NCBI RefSeq assembly: GCF_021556395.1
Contig: NZ_JAKGCS010000012.1
Span: 1-64,000, forward strand
Reading direction: 5' to 3'
Length of the DNA: 64,000 bases
Source: Acuticoccus kalidii
Lineage (GTDB): Bacteria > Pseudomonadota > Alphaproteobacteria > Rhizobiales > Amorphaceae
Under the pieces are notes generated by a model. The model was not told where the DNA came from. It saw only the letters and a program-made list of their open reading frames with translations, and searched no databases. Both the position numbers and the translations under genes were made by a program. Positions 42,074-50,900 of this stretch are shown piece by piece; position 1 is the first letter of the stretch, and each line of letters begins with the position of its first letter.

Positions 42074-42094
42074 GGACGCACGCTTTGTGCGCCC
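42074..42094 (-). other. Stem-loop between dctP and dctQ, set 4
   Basis: GGACGCAC / GTGCGCCC pair over 8 bp with one mismatch and a 5-nt loop, 23 nt after the dctP stop. It has no T-run. Confidence 0.4.
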
Positions 42095-42116
42095 GGCGCC
42101 GCCTTCTGAGCGGACG

Positions 42117-43085
42117 TTATTTGGAGAAGCGGTCGATGAGATCGCCGAGCTTTTCGCGATAGGCGTCGTGGATCGGCTTCGCCGCCTCGACGAAGGCGCT
42201 GACGTCCTCGACTTCGACGACATCCATGCCTTGCGCCTTGAGCTGGTCGAGCGTCTCAGCGTTCGCCTTGGATTCGGCCTCGAAGGCGTAATCCTGCGCG
42301 TCCTTGCCGGCCTGGAGGACGATCTCCTGCAGATCCTCGGGCAGGGAGGTGAACCAGTTGTTGTCCACGACGAGGAGGTTGGGCGACAGGAAATGCTGCG
42401 TCAGAGACAGCACGTCGGTGACCTCATACTCCTTCTCGGAGACGACGACCGTCGGGCTGTTCTCGGCCGCGTCGACGACGCCCGTCTGCAGCGCCATGTA
42501 GCGCTCCGAGGCGGAGATCGGCACGGGCTTGGCGCCGAAGGCTTCCATCGCGTCGAGCATCGCCGGGCTTTCCATGACGCGGATTTTCAGCCCGTTGAAG
42601 TCGGCCGGCGTGCGGATCGGCCGGTTGCCGTAGACGCTGCGCGGGGCACGGATCATCCACGCGAGGATCCGCAGGTTCGCCTCATCGAGGAGGATCTCGT
42701 TCATGTCCTCGTTGAGCCCGCCTTCGACCACCTCACGCAGATGGTCCATGCTGCGGCTGAGATAGGGAAGGTTGAACACCTCGAACTGTTCGGCGACCGA
42801 GGACATCACCGAGGTCGTGATCTCGCCGCCCTGGATCGATCCAAAACGCATCGATTCGATGTAATCGCGCTGGTCGCCGAGCTGGGCGCTGTCGAAGACC
42901 TGAACGTCGATCCGCCCCTCGCTGCGCTCGTTCACGAGGTCGGCGAAATGGCGGAAGGCTTGAACCGTGATGTCGGCGGGCTGGCTCGGGCTGGCGAGCT
43001 TCATCGTAAAGTCGGCGGCGGACGCGGGCGCTGCCGCTCCCACCAGAGCCGCGAGTGCGGCCGCACTCAGCAATCGTTTGAGCAT
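42117..43085 (-). CDS. dctP: TRAP transporter substrate-binding protein, set 4 (DctP)
   Basis: A 322-residue periplasmic protein. The ATG at 43085 directly follows GGAGGAAACCCC and opens a signal peptide (MLKRLLSAAALAALVGAAAPASA, cleaved about residue 23). Core landmarks are FADLVNERSEGRIDVQVFDSAQLGDQRDYIESM, NGLKIRVMESPAMLDAMEAFGA with the ligand-site Arg, and MALQTGVVDAAENSP. That last motif (GVVDGAEN in many C4-dicarboxylate binders) and the short length put it near the classical DctP branch. Confidence 0.93.
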   Translation of the reverse strand: MLKRLLSAAALAALVGAAAPASAADFTMKLASPSQPADITVQAFRHFADLVNERSEGRIDVQVFDSAQLGDQRDYIESMRFGSIQGGEITTSVMSSVAEQFEVFNLPYLSRSMDHLREVVEGGLNEDMNEILLDEANLRILAWMIRAPRSVYGNRPIRTPADFNGLKIRVMESPAMLDAMEAFGAKPVPISASERYMALQTGVVDAAENSPTVVVSEKEYEVTDVLSLTQHFLSPNLLVVDNNWFTSLPEDLQEIVLQAGKDAQDYAFEAESKANAETLDQLKAQGMDVVEVEDVSAFVEAAKPIHDAYREKLGDLIDRFSK

Positions 43086-43384
43086 GGGGTTTCCTCCGAT
43101 GTAATTTTGATTGGGATCGGCCCGAAAAGTCAGGCTGTCCGAGGTCGAAGCGACCATATATCGAGACATTATGCAAGGTATACGGCTTCGTGCCTTTCGG
43201 CTCCGGCCGGCGAGGCCGCCGAACGTTCATCCGCATTCGCGCGCGAACGAGGATAGACGACGATAGACTTTGGCGCGGGGTGACGAAGTCTCACGACCGG
43301 GCGAAGGCGAGGGGAAGGCGCGCCGCTGGCGTCGGAGGCCCGTCGCTCGTCGCCCGAGAGGCGCGGTGAGCGTGCCGCGCGTCT
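43086..43384. other. Upstream region of set 4
   Basis: This gap lies between the benE stop (43385) and the dctP start. The part near 43160-43185 is locally AT-rich and contains TTATGCAAGGTATAC, a GntR-like pair of half-sites, about 85 nt upstream of dctP. The rest shows no gene. Confidence 0.45.
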
Positions 43385-44563
43385 CTAACGACGCCGTCCC
43401 GTCGCCCGTTTCAGGAACCAGATCGCCGACCCGGCAACGAGGCCCCAAAAGGCGCCGCTGACGCCGATCAGCGTCATTCCACTCGCCGCGAGCAGGAAGG
43501 TGAGCGCCGGCGCCTCGATCTGTCCGGGTTCTGAGAATGCGCCGGACAGGGAGGCGACGAGCGCTGGAATGAGCGCGAGGCCTGCGACCGCGGTGATCAT
43601 CTCGCTCGGGGCAAGGCTCGTAAGGGCTGCGATCGGACCGGCGAAGAGGGCAAGGGTGACGAGGCTGAGCCCGGAGACGATCGCGGCCCAATAGCGGCGC
43701 GAGGCGTCGGGTCCGGCATCCTCGCCGCACATCATCGCTGCGGTGATCGCCGACATGTTGAGGGGGATCGCGCCGAACGGGGCGATCAACAGGCTGACGA
43801 GCCCGGTCTTGCGCATCAGCGGACGCCGTTCGACGGGATAACCGTGCAGTTCGAGCACCGCGAAGCCCGGAATATTCTGACCCGCCATCGTGACGAGATA
43901 GAGCGGCAACGCGAGCGAGATCAGCCCGCGCAAGGTGAACTCCGGCATCAGCGGCGCCATCGGCGGAAGCCAGCTCTGCCCGGCGATCGCAGCGCCCGCC
44001 GGTGCGTCGACGGTGACGGCGAGCGTGACCACGAAGGCGAGGACCGCAAGCGGTGTCGCCGCGAGCTTGTGCCATGTCAGCCCGACGACCCAGGCGAGGA
44101 GGAGCGACAGGACGAGCCAGGGAATGACGCCGAGCGCGATTGCCGGCGCGAAGCACAGCTTGAGCAGCACCCCCGCCAGAAGCGCGTTCGCGATCGGCTT
44201 CGGAATCGCCGCGACGGCGCGTCCCAAAGGCGGCCAGAGCCCGGTGATCACGATGAGGACGGCGCAGCAGATCAACGCGCCGACCGCCTCCGCGAACCCG
44301 CCGGGCAGCGCGGCCGTCGAGGCGAGGAAGGCCGCGCCCGGTGTCGACCAGGTGATGGCGGTCGGAATGCGCGAGATCGCCGGCAGCCAGATGCTGCAAA
44401 TTCCCATGCCGAGCGTCGTGAAAAAGAGCCCGGTCGCGGCCTGCGCCTCGGTCGCGCCGACGCTCGTGAGGCCGGCGAGGAGGATGGCGAACGATGCGGC
44501 ATAGCCGACGAATGCCGCGAGCAGCCCCATGCAAACGGCTGAAGCGCTGACGTCTCGGATCAC
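43385..44563 (-). CDS. BenE-family transporter (benzoate/H+ symporter-like)
   Basis: A 392-residue membrane protein with about 11-12 hydrophobic segments. Family landmarks are GYAASFAILLAGLTSVGATEAQAATGL, AWSTPGAAFL-like TWSTPGAAFLASTAALPGG, and the long helix pair with MAGQNIPGFAVLELHGY and APFGAIPLNMSAITAAMM, matching the BenE motif that holds the NLAAITAA-type sequence. The GTG at 44563 gives VIRDVSASAV; an ATG 11 codons later is an alternative. Benzoate transport is proven only for a few members, and no benzoate genes lie nearby, so the substrate is open. Confidence 0.88.
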   Translation of the reverse strand: MIRDVSASAVCMGLLAAFVGYAASFAILLAGLTSVGATEAQAATGLFFTTLGMGICSIWLPAISRIPTAITWSTPGAAFLASTAALPGGFAEAVGALICCAVLIVITGLWPPLGRAVAAIPKPIANALLAGVLLKLCFAPAIALGVIPWLVLSLLLAWVVGLTWHKLAATPLAVLAFVVTLAVTVDAPAGAAIAGQSWLPPMAPLMPEFTLRGLISLALPLYLVTMAGQNIPGFAVLELHGYPVERRPLMRKTGLVSLLIAPFGAIPLNMSAITAAMMCGEDAGPDASRRYWAAIVSGLSLVTLALFAGPIAALTSLAPSEMITAVAGLALIPALVASLSGAFSEPGQIEAPALTFLLAASGMTLIGVSGAFWGLVAGSAIWFLKRATGRRR

Positions 44564-44819
44564 GGTCTCACGTCCTTGGAATACGTGCGGGTGGGGTCGA
44601 CGGAACGCCGCGTCAGGGCCGGATCGCACGCCTCATGATGGTGAGACGGTGGGATCGGGACTGAATGCGGCCATGGGAGGAAGTCCGTCGCGGAAGTCGC
44701 TGCCTGCGCCATCCCTCGCATGGATCGACCGCGCGGGGAAGCAGAACGGCTTTATTCTATAACTACATTCGCACTAGGAAAGCCTCGTCCCTTTGCTCAA
44801 ATCCTCGTCCGATTTCTAC

Positions 44820-46571
44820 ATGCAAGCGATCAAGCGTCTCACCAAGCGCCTGCGGGGCTTTCACAACCGATTGAGCTTGCGCGTTCAGACGGCGCTCTTC
44901 ACCGCGGCGCTGTGTTTCGCGGCCGTGATGCTCGCGGCGGCCTGGTCGGCCAATGTCGCGCGGCAGGTGGCGATCGAGGGGAGCGAGCGCGAACTCGTCC
45001 AACTCGCCCAGTCGCTGGCCGGGCGCCTCGATCAGCATATGTTCGAGCGCTATCGCGAGGTCCGCAACATCGTTGGCCTGCAGCCCTTGCGGCGGATCTG
45101 GGCGAGCCGGCCGGAGGAGGCGCGCTCGGTCCTCCAGGAGTTGCAGAAGACGGTGCCGGACTATGCCTGGATCGGCCTCGCCGCGCCGGATGGGCTCGTC
45201 AAGGTGGCGACCGGCGGGCTCCTCGAAGGTGTCTCCGTCGCCGAGCGGCCGTGGTTCATCGACGGTCTGGCGGGCATCACCGTCAAGGACGTCCATGACG
45301 CGAAGCTGCTCGATGCCTATCTGCGGACCTCGCCCGACGAGGCCCCGTTCCGGTTCGTCGACGTCGCAATGCCCGTGCAGGCGCCCAACGGGCAGCGCGC
45401 GGGTGTCGTCGGGGCGCATCTCAGCTGGCGTTGGGCGCAGGATCTGCAAGCCTCCTTCCTCAACCGGGCCGGCGTGGCGGATGGGACCGAGCTTCTGGTC
45501 CTGTCGCGGGACGGCAGTGTCCTGATCGGGCCGGACGACGAAGAGCGCGACCAGGGCGTTCTCGTCGACCTCGCGAGCGGACAGGGCGCCACGGTGGTCG
45601 AGGACGCCACCGGCTCGATGATCGTCGCGCTCGCCCCGACGGTGGGGGAGGGGGAGTATCCGGGGCTCGGCTGGGTCGTCGCCGCGCAGCGCCCGCGGGC
45701 GGTGGTGGAAGCGCCGGCCGATGCGCTCGGGCGGCGGATCATCCTGGTGGGGAGCGCCATCGCCATGGCGGCCGCGCTCCTTGCCTTCATCCTCGCCGGT
45801 CGTGTCACCGGCCCGTTGACGAAACTCTCGCACAATCTCGATCTCGTCGGCCGGACGCCGGAGCTCACGATGATCGAACGACAGGACGGCTCGAGCGAGA
45901 TCGTGCAGCTCTCGTCGACCATTCGCTCGCTCCTGCGCCGCATCGGCACGGCCGAGGCGCAGCGGGAGGCGGCGCATGTGGAGGTCGAGGATCTGCGGCG
46001 GGAGGTTCTCGCGCGCGAGCAGGCGGTTGACGAGGTCGCGCGCCGGCTGGGCGGCGATCTCGAGACGATGCGTGTGCTCGCCGAGACCGATCCGCTCACC
46101 GGGCTGCTCAACCGCCGGGCCTTTCTCGCCGCGGCGGACAAGGCGGTCGCCGAACAGCGCGCCGATGACGGCATGGTCGCCATCCTGTTGTTCGACATCG
46201 ACCACTTCAAGCGCGTCAACGACACGCTCGGCCATCCGGCCGGGGATGAGGTCATCCGGCGGGTGGGGACGGCGCTTCAGTCGAACATGCGCAGCCGCGA
46301 TAAGGTCGCAAGGTTCGGCGGCGAGGAGTTCGTCGTGATGCTGGTGGAGATCGGACCGCATGAGACCGAGGCCCTCGCCAACCGCATCCGCGGCGACGTC
46401 GCCGAGATCGGTTTCGATGCGATCGCGCCGCAGCTCGCGGTCACGGTCAGCGTCGGCGTCGCCCTCACGATCGCGGCCGATCGCGATATCGAGGATACGA
46501 TCCAGCGCGCCGATCAGGCGCTTTACGAGGCGAAAGCCGGCGGCCGCAACCAGGTCGCGATGGCGGCCTGA
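44820..46571 (+). CDS. Membrane diguanylate cyclase with extracytoplasmic sensor
   Basis: A 583-residue protein. A first transmembrane helix lies at about residues 25-45, then an extracytoplasmic Cache-like sensor of about 250 residues (PDYAWIGLAAPDGLVKVATGG, VAERPWFIDGL, GAHLSWRWAQDL), a second helix at about 310-330, a HAMP-type linker (GRVTGPLTKLSHNLDLVG), a coiled coil, and a GGDEF domain with DPLTGLLNRRAFL, FDIDHFKRVNDTLGHPAGD and the active-site loop RFGGEEF. The intact GGEEF predicts synthesis of cyclic di-GMP. No RxxD inhibition site is visible just before GGEEF. ATG at 44820 is chosen; a TTG 27 nt upstream is possible and neither has a strong ribosome binding site. Confidence 0.92.
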   Translation: MQAIKRLTKRLRGFHNRLSLRVQTALFTAALCFAAVMLAAAWSANVARQVAIEGSERELVQLAQSLAGRLDQHMFERYREVRNIVGLQPLRRIWASRPEEARSVLQELQKTVPDYAWIGLAAPDGLVKVATGGLLEGVSVAERPWFIDGLAGITVKDVHDAKLLDAYLRTSPDEAPFRFVDVAMPVQAPNGQRAGVVGAHLSWRWAQDLQASFLNRAGVADGTELLVLSRDGSVLIGPDDEERDQGVLVDLASGQGATVVEDATGSMIVALAPTVGEGEYPGLGWVVAAQRPRAVVEAPADALGRRIILVGSAIAMAAALLAFILAGRVTGPLTKLSHNLDLVGRTPELTMIERQDGSSEIVQLSSTIRSLLRRIGTAEAQREAAHVEVEDLRREVLAREQAVDEVARRLGGDLETMRVLAETDPLTGLLNRRAFLAAADKAVAEQRADDGMVAILLFDIDHFKRVNDTLGHPAGDEVIRRVGTALQSNMRSRDKVARFGGEEFVVMLVEIGPHETEALANRIRGDVAEIGFDAIAPQLAVTVSVGVALTIAADRDIEDTIQRADQALYEAKAGGRNQVAMAA

Positions 46572-46687
46572 CCGCCCTCAACGGCGCGGGGCGGCGACGG
46601 GCCTGCCGCACCGGGCCTCTTGCTCCCCCAGCCATGGCCGGCAACAATCCCACCGGTCGAACGACCCCACGCGAGGCCTATCGAACG

Positions 46688-47101
46688 ATGAGTGATGCCG
46701 ATTCTCCCTCCGTCCGGATCGACGCGAAACTCGCCTCTCTCGGCGACTGGCGGGGCGACACGCTCGCCGAGATGCGCAGGCTGATCCTCGAAGCCGATCC
46801 CGAGATCGTCGAGGCGGTGAAATGGGTGAAGCCCACGAACCCCACGGGCGTGCCGACATGGGAGCAGAGCGGGATCGTCTGCACGGGCGAGGTCTACAAG
46901 GCCTACGTCAAGCTGACGTTCGCGCACGGCGCCGCACTCGACGATCCGCACGGTCTCTTCAATGCCGGGTTCGGCGGCGGAACGCGGCGCGCGATCGACT
47001 TGCGGGAAGGCGAAATGATCGACCCCGCCGCGTTCAAGGCGCTGATCAAATCCGCCGTCGCCCACAACGTGGCGAAACTGAAGGCGAAGGCGAAGAAATA
47101 G
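46688..47101 (+). CDS. DUF1801 (YdhG-like) domain protein
   Basis: A 137-residue cytoplasmic protein. The YjbR/YdhG-like fold is suggested by DTLAEMRRLILEADPEIVEAVKWVKP, GIVCTGEVYKAYVKLTFAHGAAL, LFNAGFGGGTRRAIDLREGE and a Lys-rich C-terminal helix (ALIKSAVAHNVAKLKAKAKK). The molecular role of the family is not known. ATG at 46688 is preferred over a TTG/ATG further upstream because similarity starts after it. It follows the diguanylate cyclase by 116 nt. Confidence 0.85.
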   Translation: MSDADSPSVRIDAKLASLGDWRGDTLAEMRRLILEADPEIVEAVKWVKPTNPTGVPTWEQSGIVCTGEVYKAYVKLTFAHGAALDDPHGLFNAGFGGGTRRAIDLREGEMIDPAAFKALIKSAVAHNVAKLKAKAKK

Positions 47102-47115
47102 CCGCCCATCGTGTC

Positions 47116-47137
47116 CCGGCGCCGGCTGTGGCGCCGG
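47116..47137. terminator. Stem-loop between convergent genes
   Basis: A perfect 8-bp stem CCGGCGCC / GGCGCCGG with a 6-nt loop lies between the ends of the DUF1801 and ialB-like genes. It lacks a T-run on either side. Confidence 0.5.
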
Positions 47138-47178
47138 TCGCCTGATCGGAAACGGTCAACGATCCGCGTGTCGCACGC

Positions 47179-47697
47179 TCAACCGGTGGCGAGCGCGCGC
47201 AGACGATTATAGGCGGCGGCGAAGCCGGCGAGGCCGACCTCCACGTCGAACGGTGCGTTCCCGTCGGCGACGACGAAGCGGATCACCAGCCGCTCGCCCC
47301 GGCGCAGGACATCGAGAAGCGCGTCGTCCGGACCGGCGTTGAAGAGGCATCCATCCGGCAGGCAAGTTCTGACGGCGAGCGTCCGCAATGGGGCGCCGTC
47401 GACCGAAAGGGCCGCGCCCTCGCTGAGAAGGAGGCCGAACGGGGCGAGGAGGACGAGCTGGGTCGCCGCCCCGTCGATGGCGAGCTCGAGCTGCACGACG
47501 AGGGTGCCGTTATCGTCGAGAACGGGCTGCGCCATCCAGCATTGGTCCACCGTCTCGCGCGTCTCGCATTGCACCGTCCACAGGCCGTAGCTCTCCGAGC
47601 GGGCGTCCGGCGCCTCGGCATGGCCGGGGCCGGACGCCGCGAGCGCCGCGGTGAGGAACATCGCCGAGAGCATGGCGGTCGGCACTGAGTGGGTCAC
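47179..47697 (-). CDS. Invasion-associated locus B (IalB) family protein
   Basis: A 172-residue exported protein with a signal peptide at residues 1-27 (ending GPGHA). The family motif YGLWTVQCE opens the mature domain. Two cysteine pairs (QCETRETVDQCW and TCLPDGC) match the usual IalB disulfide positions, and the C-terminus reads FDVEVGLAGFAAAYNRLRAL, as in other members (LxGFxAAxxxL). IalB is named for erythrocyte invasion in Bartonella, but the family is common in free-living alphaproteobacteria, where its role is unknown. Confidence 0.9.
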   Translation of the reverse strand: MTHSVPTAMLSAMFLTAALAASGPGHAEAPDARSESYGLWTVQCETRETVDQCWMAQPVLDDNGTLVVQLELAIDGAATQLVLLAPFGLLLSEGAALSVDGAPLRTLAVRTCLPDGCLFNAGPDDALLDVLRRGERLVIRFVVADGNAPFDVEVGLAGFAAAYNRLRALATG

Positions 47698-47952
47698 GGT
47701 GGCGTCCTTGGCGGGGGCGGCACCGTTCGACCTCGCGCGCTTTTTACGATCAATGCGAACGGTGCGCCGTGCAAGGCCATCGCATCGCGCCGCGTCACGG
47801 TCATTCGGAGCGCCGCGAGAAAGAATGTGGCGATTTGATCACGATCAAGGGGGAATTTTGCGGCAGTCCTCGACGAGCGCTTGCGAGTTCGTCCGGTGTT
47901 CCCCAACGCTTAAACGAAATACTAATCGATTGTGGCGGGTGGGGCGGTGGGG
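47698..47952. other. Divergent gap between ialB-like gene and autotransporter
   Basis: This 255-nt region should hold the promoters of both genes. A TTGATCACGATCAAGG palindrome-like stretch (47835-47850) resembles an FNR/CRP-type site (TTGATnnnnATCAA). I see no other feature. Confidence 0.45.
47835..47848. promoter_or_regulatory. FNR/FixK-like box TTGATCACGATCAA
   Basis: TTGAT-CACG-ATCAA matches the FNR/FixK consensus TTGAT-N4-ATCAA exactly. It lies about 105 nt before the autotransporter start and about 140 nt before the ialB-like start, so it could give oxygen control to either gene. Confidence 0.7.
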
Positions 47953-50900
47953 ATGGGCGCTTTGATGGGGGTGGCAGCGCCGCTCCGGTCGCAAGACGTG
48001 TCTGCGGGGACTTTGGATCGGCGCTTTCGTTCGGCCCTCCTTGCATCGGTGGCTCTGGTGGGCGGCTTCGCCGCGACGCCGCTTTACGCGCAAGACTGCC
48101 GCACGAGCACCGATCAGGGTCTTCGTGTCGAGCTTTGCTCGGGCGATTTGTCCGGCGGCGTCACCCGTCTCAGGAACACAGTCGATCGGCTGAACATTGT
48201 CGGCCTCGATGGGACCGTCACGCCGCGCGCCCCCGCCGATCCGACATTCGGCGTGCGGGGCGCCGGACCGAAGCAGGTCTTCGTCGACGGCAGCGCGCGC
48301 GGTGTCATCGTGTCGAGGGGCGGTGCCGGGCTCGAGGTCTCCAGCATCGGCTTCAACGGCGCCGCAGGCACCGATACCGCCGGCGAGGGTCGGCGCGGCT
48401 TTACGGGCGGCGGCGCCGGCATCGCGCGGGTCGACCTTTCCGGCGGCGTTTCGGTTCAGCCGGCGGGCACCGGCTTCCTCGCCCGCAGCATCGGCGGGGC
48501 GGGCGGCCGGGGCGGCACGTCGCAGACCATCTTGGACGAGATCCGGCCCGGCGCGGGCGGGGATGGCGGCAGTGGCGGCACCGCCGTGATCGACGTTGCG
48601 CGCGGCACCCACGGCACGGGCGCGGCGGTGGGCCCGATCGTCCAGGCGACCAGCGAGGGCGGGGCCGGCGGCGTCGGTGGCGCGGCGCGCGGTGAAGTGG
48701 CCGTGCTCGGCGCGGCGGGTGGACGGGGTGGCGCGGCCGGCACGGTCAGCGTCACGATCTCGAACGCCGAGATCGTCGCCGGGGAGGCCGCCCGCCTGAT
48801 CCTGTCCGAGAGCCGTGGCGGGGCGGGTGGAGCCGGCACCAGCGTGATCACCGGGAGGCTCCCATCGCGCCGTCTCGGCGGCAATGGCGGCGCGGGCGGT
48901 GCGGCCGGCCCGGCGCGCCTCAGCATGATGTCGGGCCGCCTCAGCGCGCCGAGCGTCACCGGGGGATCCCTCGTCGAGGTGGTCTCCTGGGGTGGCGCGG
49001 GCGGCGCCGGCGGCTACTCGCTCGGCGATGCGGGCAGCCGGACCGGCGCCGGCGGGGCCGGCGGCACCGGCGGTGCGGCCGACATCAGCCTCGACGGGGT
49101 GGCGATCGGCGGTCCCGGCCAGTCCGTGATGCGGCTCAATCGCGGGTCGGTCCTCCTCGCCCAGTCGCGCGGGGGCGATGGCGGGGTCTCCGGCCTTGCC
49201 GACACTCTCACCGGGATCGCGCGCGGCAATGAGGGCGGCCATGGCGGCGCGGCCGGCACCGCGCGGATCACCCTCGACGGGGTGACGATCCGGGCCGCCG
49301 GCGTCGCGGTGAACAACGAGACGTTCGGCGTGCTCGCGGGGGCCGTCGGCGGGAATGCCGGACGGGCGGCAAGTTCCAATGACGGGCGGGGCGACCGAGG
49401 CGGCGCCGGTGGCGCCGGGGCGCTCGCGCGTGTCGAGATGGTGAACACGACGGTTGCGTTGGAGCGGGCGTTGACCGCCGTGGAGGCCGCGAGCGCCGGG
49501 CAGAATGGTGGCGCGGGCGGCAACGCGCGGGCGTTCTCCGATCTTGCGACCGGCGGCGCGGGCGGCGGCGGCGGGGCCGGCGGGCGGGCGGAGGTCGCCC
49601 TGACGGGCGGCGCCGTCACCCTCTCCGACAGGGGGCGGGCGGCCGTGCGCGCGTCCAGCAATGGCGGCAGCGGCGGGCGCGGCGGCAACGCCAATAACGG
49701 CGTCGTCCTGGGCGCGCCGACGACCGGCGGCGACGGTGGCGTGGGCGGCCAAGGGGGCGCGGTCTCGGCCGAGCTTCTCGGCGGGATCCGGGTCGTCGCC
49801 GAGGCGGCGATCGGCATCGACGCGATGAGCACCGGCGGCCGCGGCGGCGATGGCGGTACGGCTTCGACGGCGCTCGTGGGTGGCGCGACGGCCGGGCGCG
49901 GCGGCGCAGGTGGCGCGGGCGGCGCGGTCGCCGTGACGCTCGAGGGCAGCGTCGCGACCTCGGGCGGCGACGGCGGGCGGCCCGCCTTCGGCATATCGGC
50001 GCGCAGTCTCGGTGGCGCCGGCGGGCCGGCGGCGCCGGCGCGAACCCTCTTCGGCGGCGCGACCGGTGGAGCCGGCGGCGGCAGCGGTGCGGGCGGTGCG
50101 GTGAGCGTGCGCGCGAGCGGCACGGTCGCGACGGGCGGGGCCGGTGCGCACGCGATCTTCGCTCAGTCGGTCGGTGGCTTTGCCGGCAACGCCAGCGGCG
50201 GAAGCGGCTATCTCGGCTTCGGTGCGAGCGCAGAGAGCGCGGGCGATGGCGGCGCGGTGACGGTGGTGCTCGGCGGGACCGATACCCGCATCAGCACGGG
50301 CGCGCGCGACGCATCGGGCCTCTATGCCCAGTCGGTGGGCGGCGGCGGCGGCGTCGCCGGGGCGGGGAGTGGCGCGGTCGCGATCGGCGGGACGGGGTCC
50401 TCCGGCGGCAATGGCGGCGCCGTCAGCGCGATCTTCGGCGGCGGCGCAGTGGAGACGGCGGGCGCCGATGCGACGGCCGTCTTCCTTCAATCGATCGGTG
50501 GCGGCGGCGGCGACGGCTCGCGCGCCATCGGCTATGGCACGCTCATCGGCATCTCTCTCGGCGGCGCGGGCGGCCGTGGCGGCGCCGGCGGGACGATCAG
50601 CGTCGCGGATTCCGGCGGGGCTCCGGCGGCGCTCGTCACGCGCGGCGACATCGCGCGCGGGCTCGCGCTGCAATCGGTCGGCGGCGGCGGCGGGGAGGGC
50701 GGCAACGCCATCACCGGGGCCGGCGTCAACGTGGTGAACGCGGCGATCGCGCTCGGTGGTCGGGGCGGCCAGGGCGGCGCGGGCGGCAGTCTCGCCGTCA
50801 ACACCGCCGCCACCGTGTCGACCGCGGGGCGGCTTGCGACCGGCGTCGAGCTTCTCTCCGTCGGCGGCGGTGGCGGAACCTCGGGCACGACGGTGGCGGC

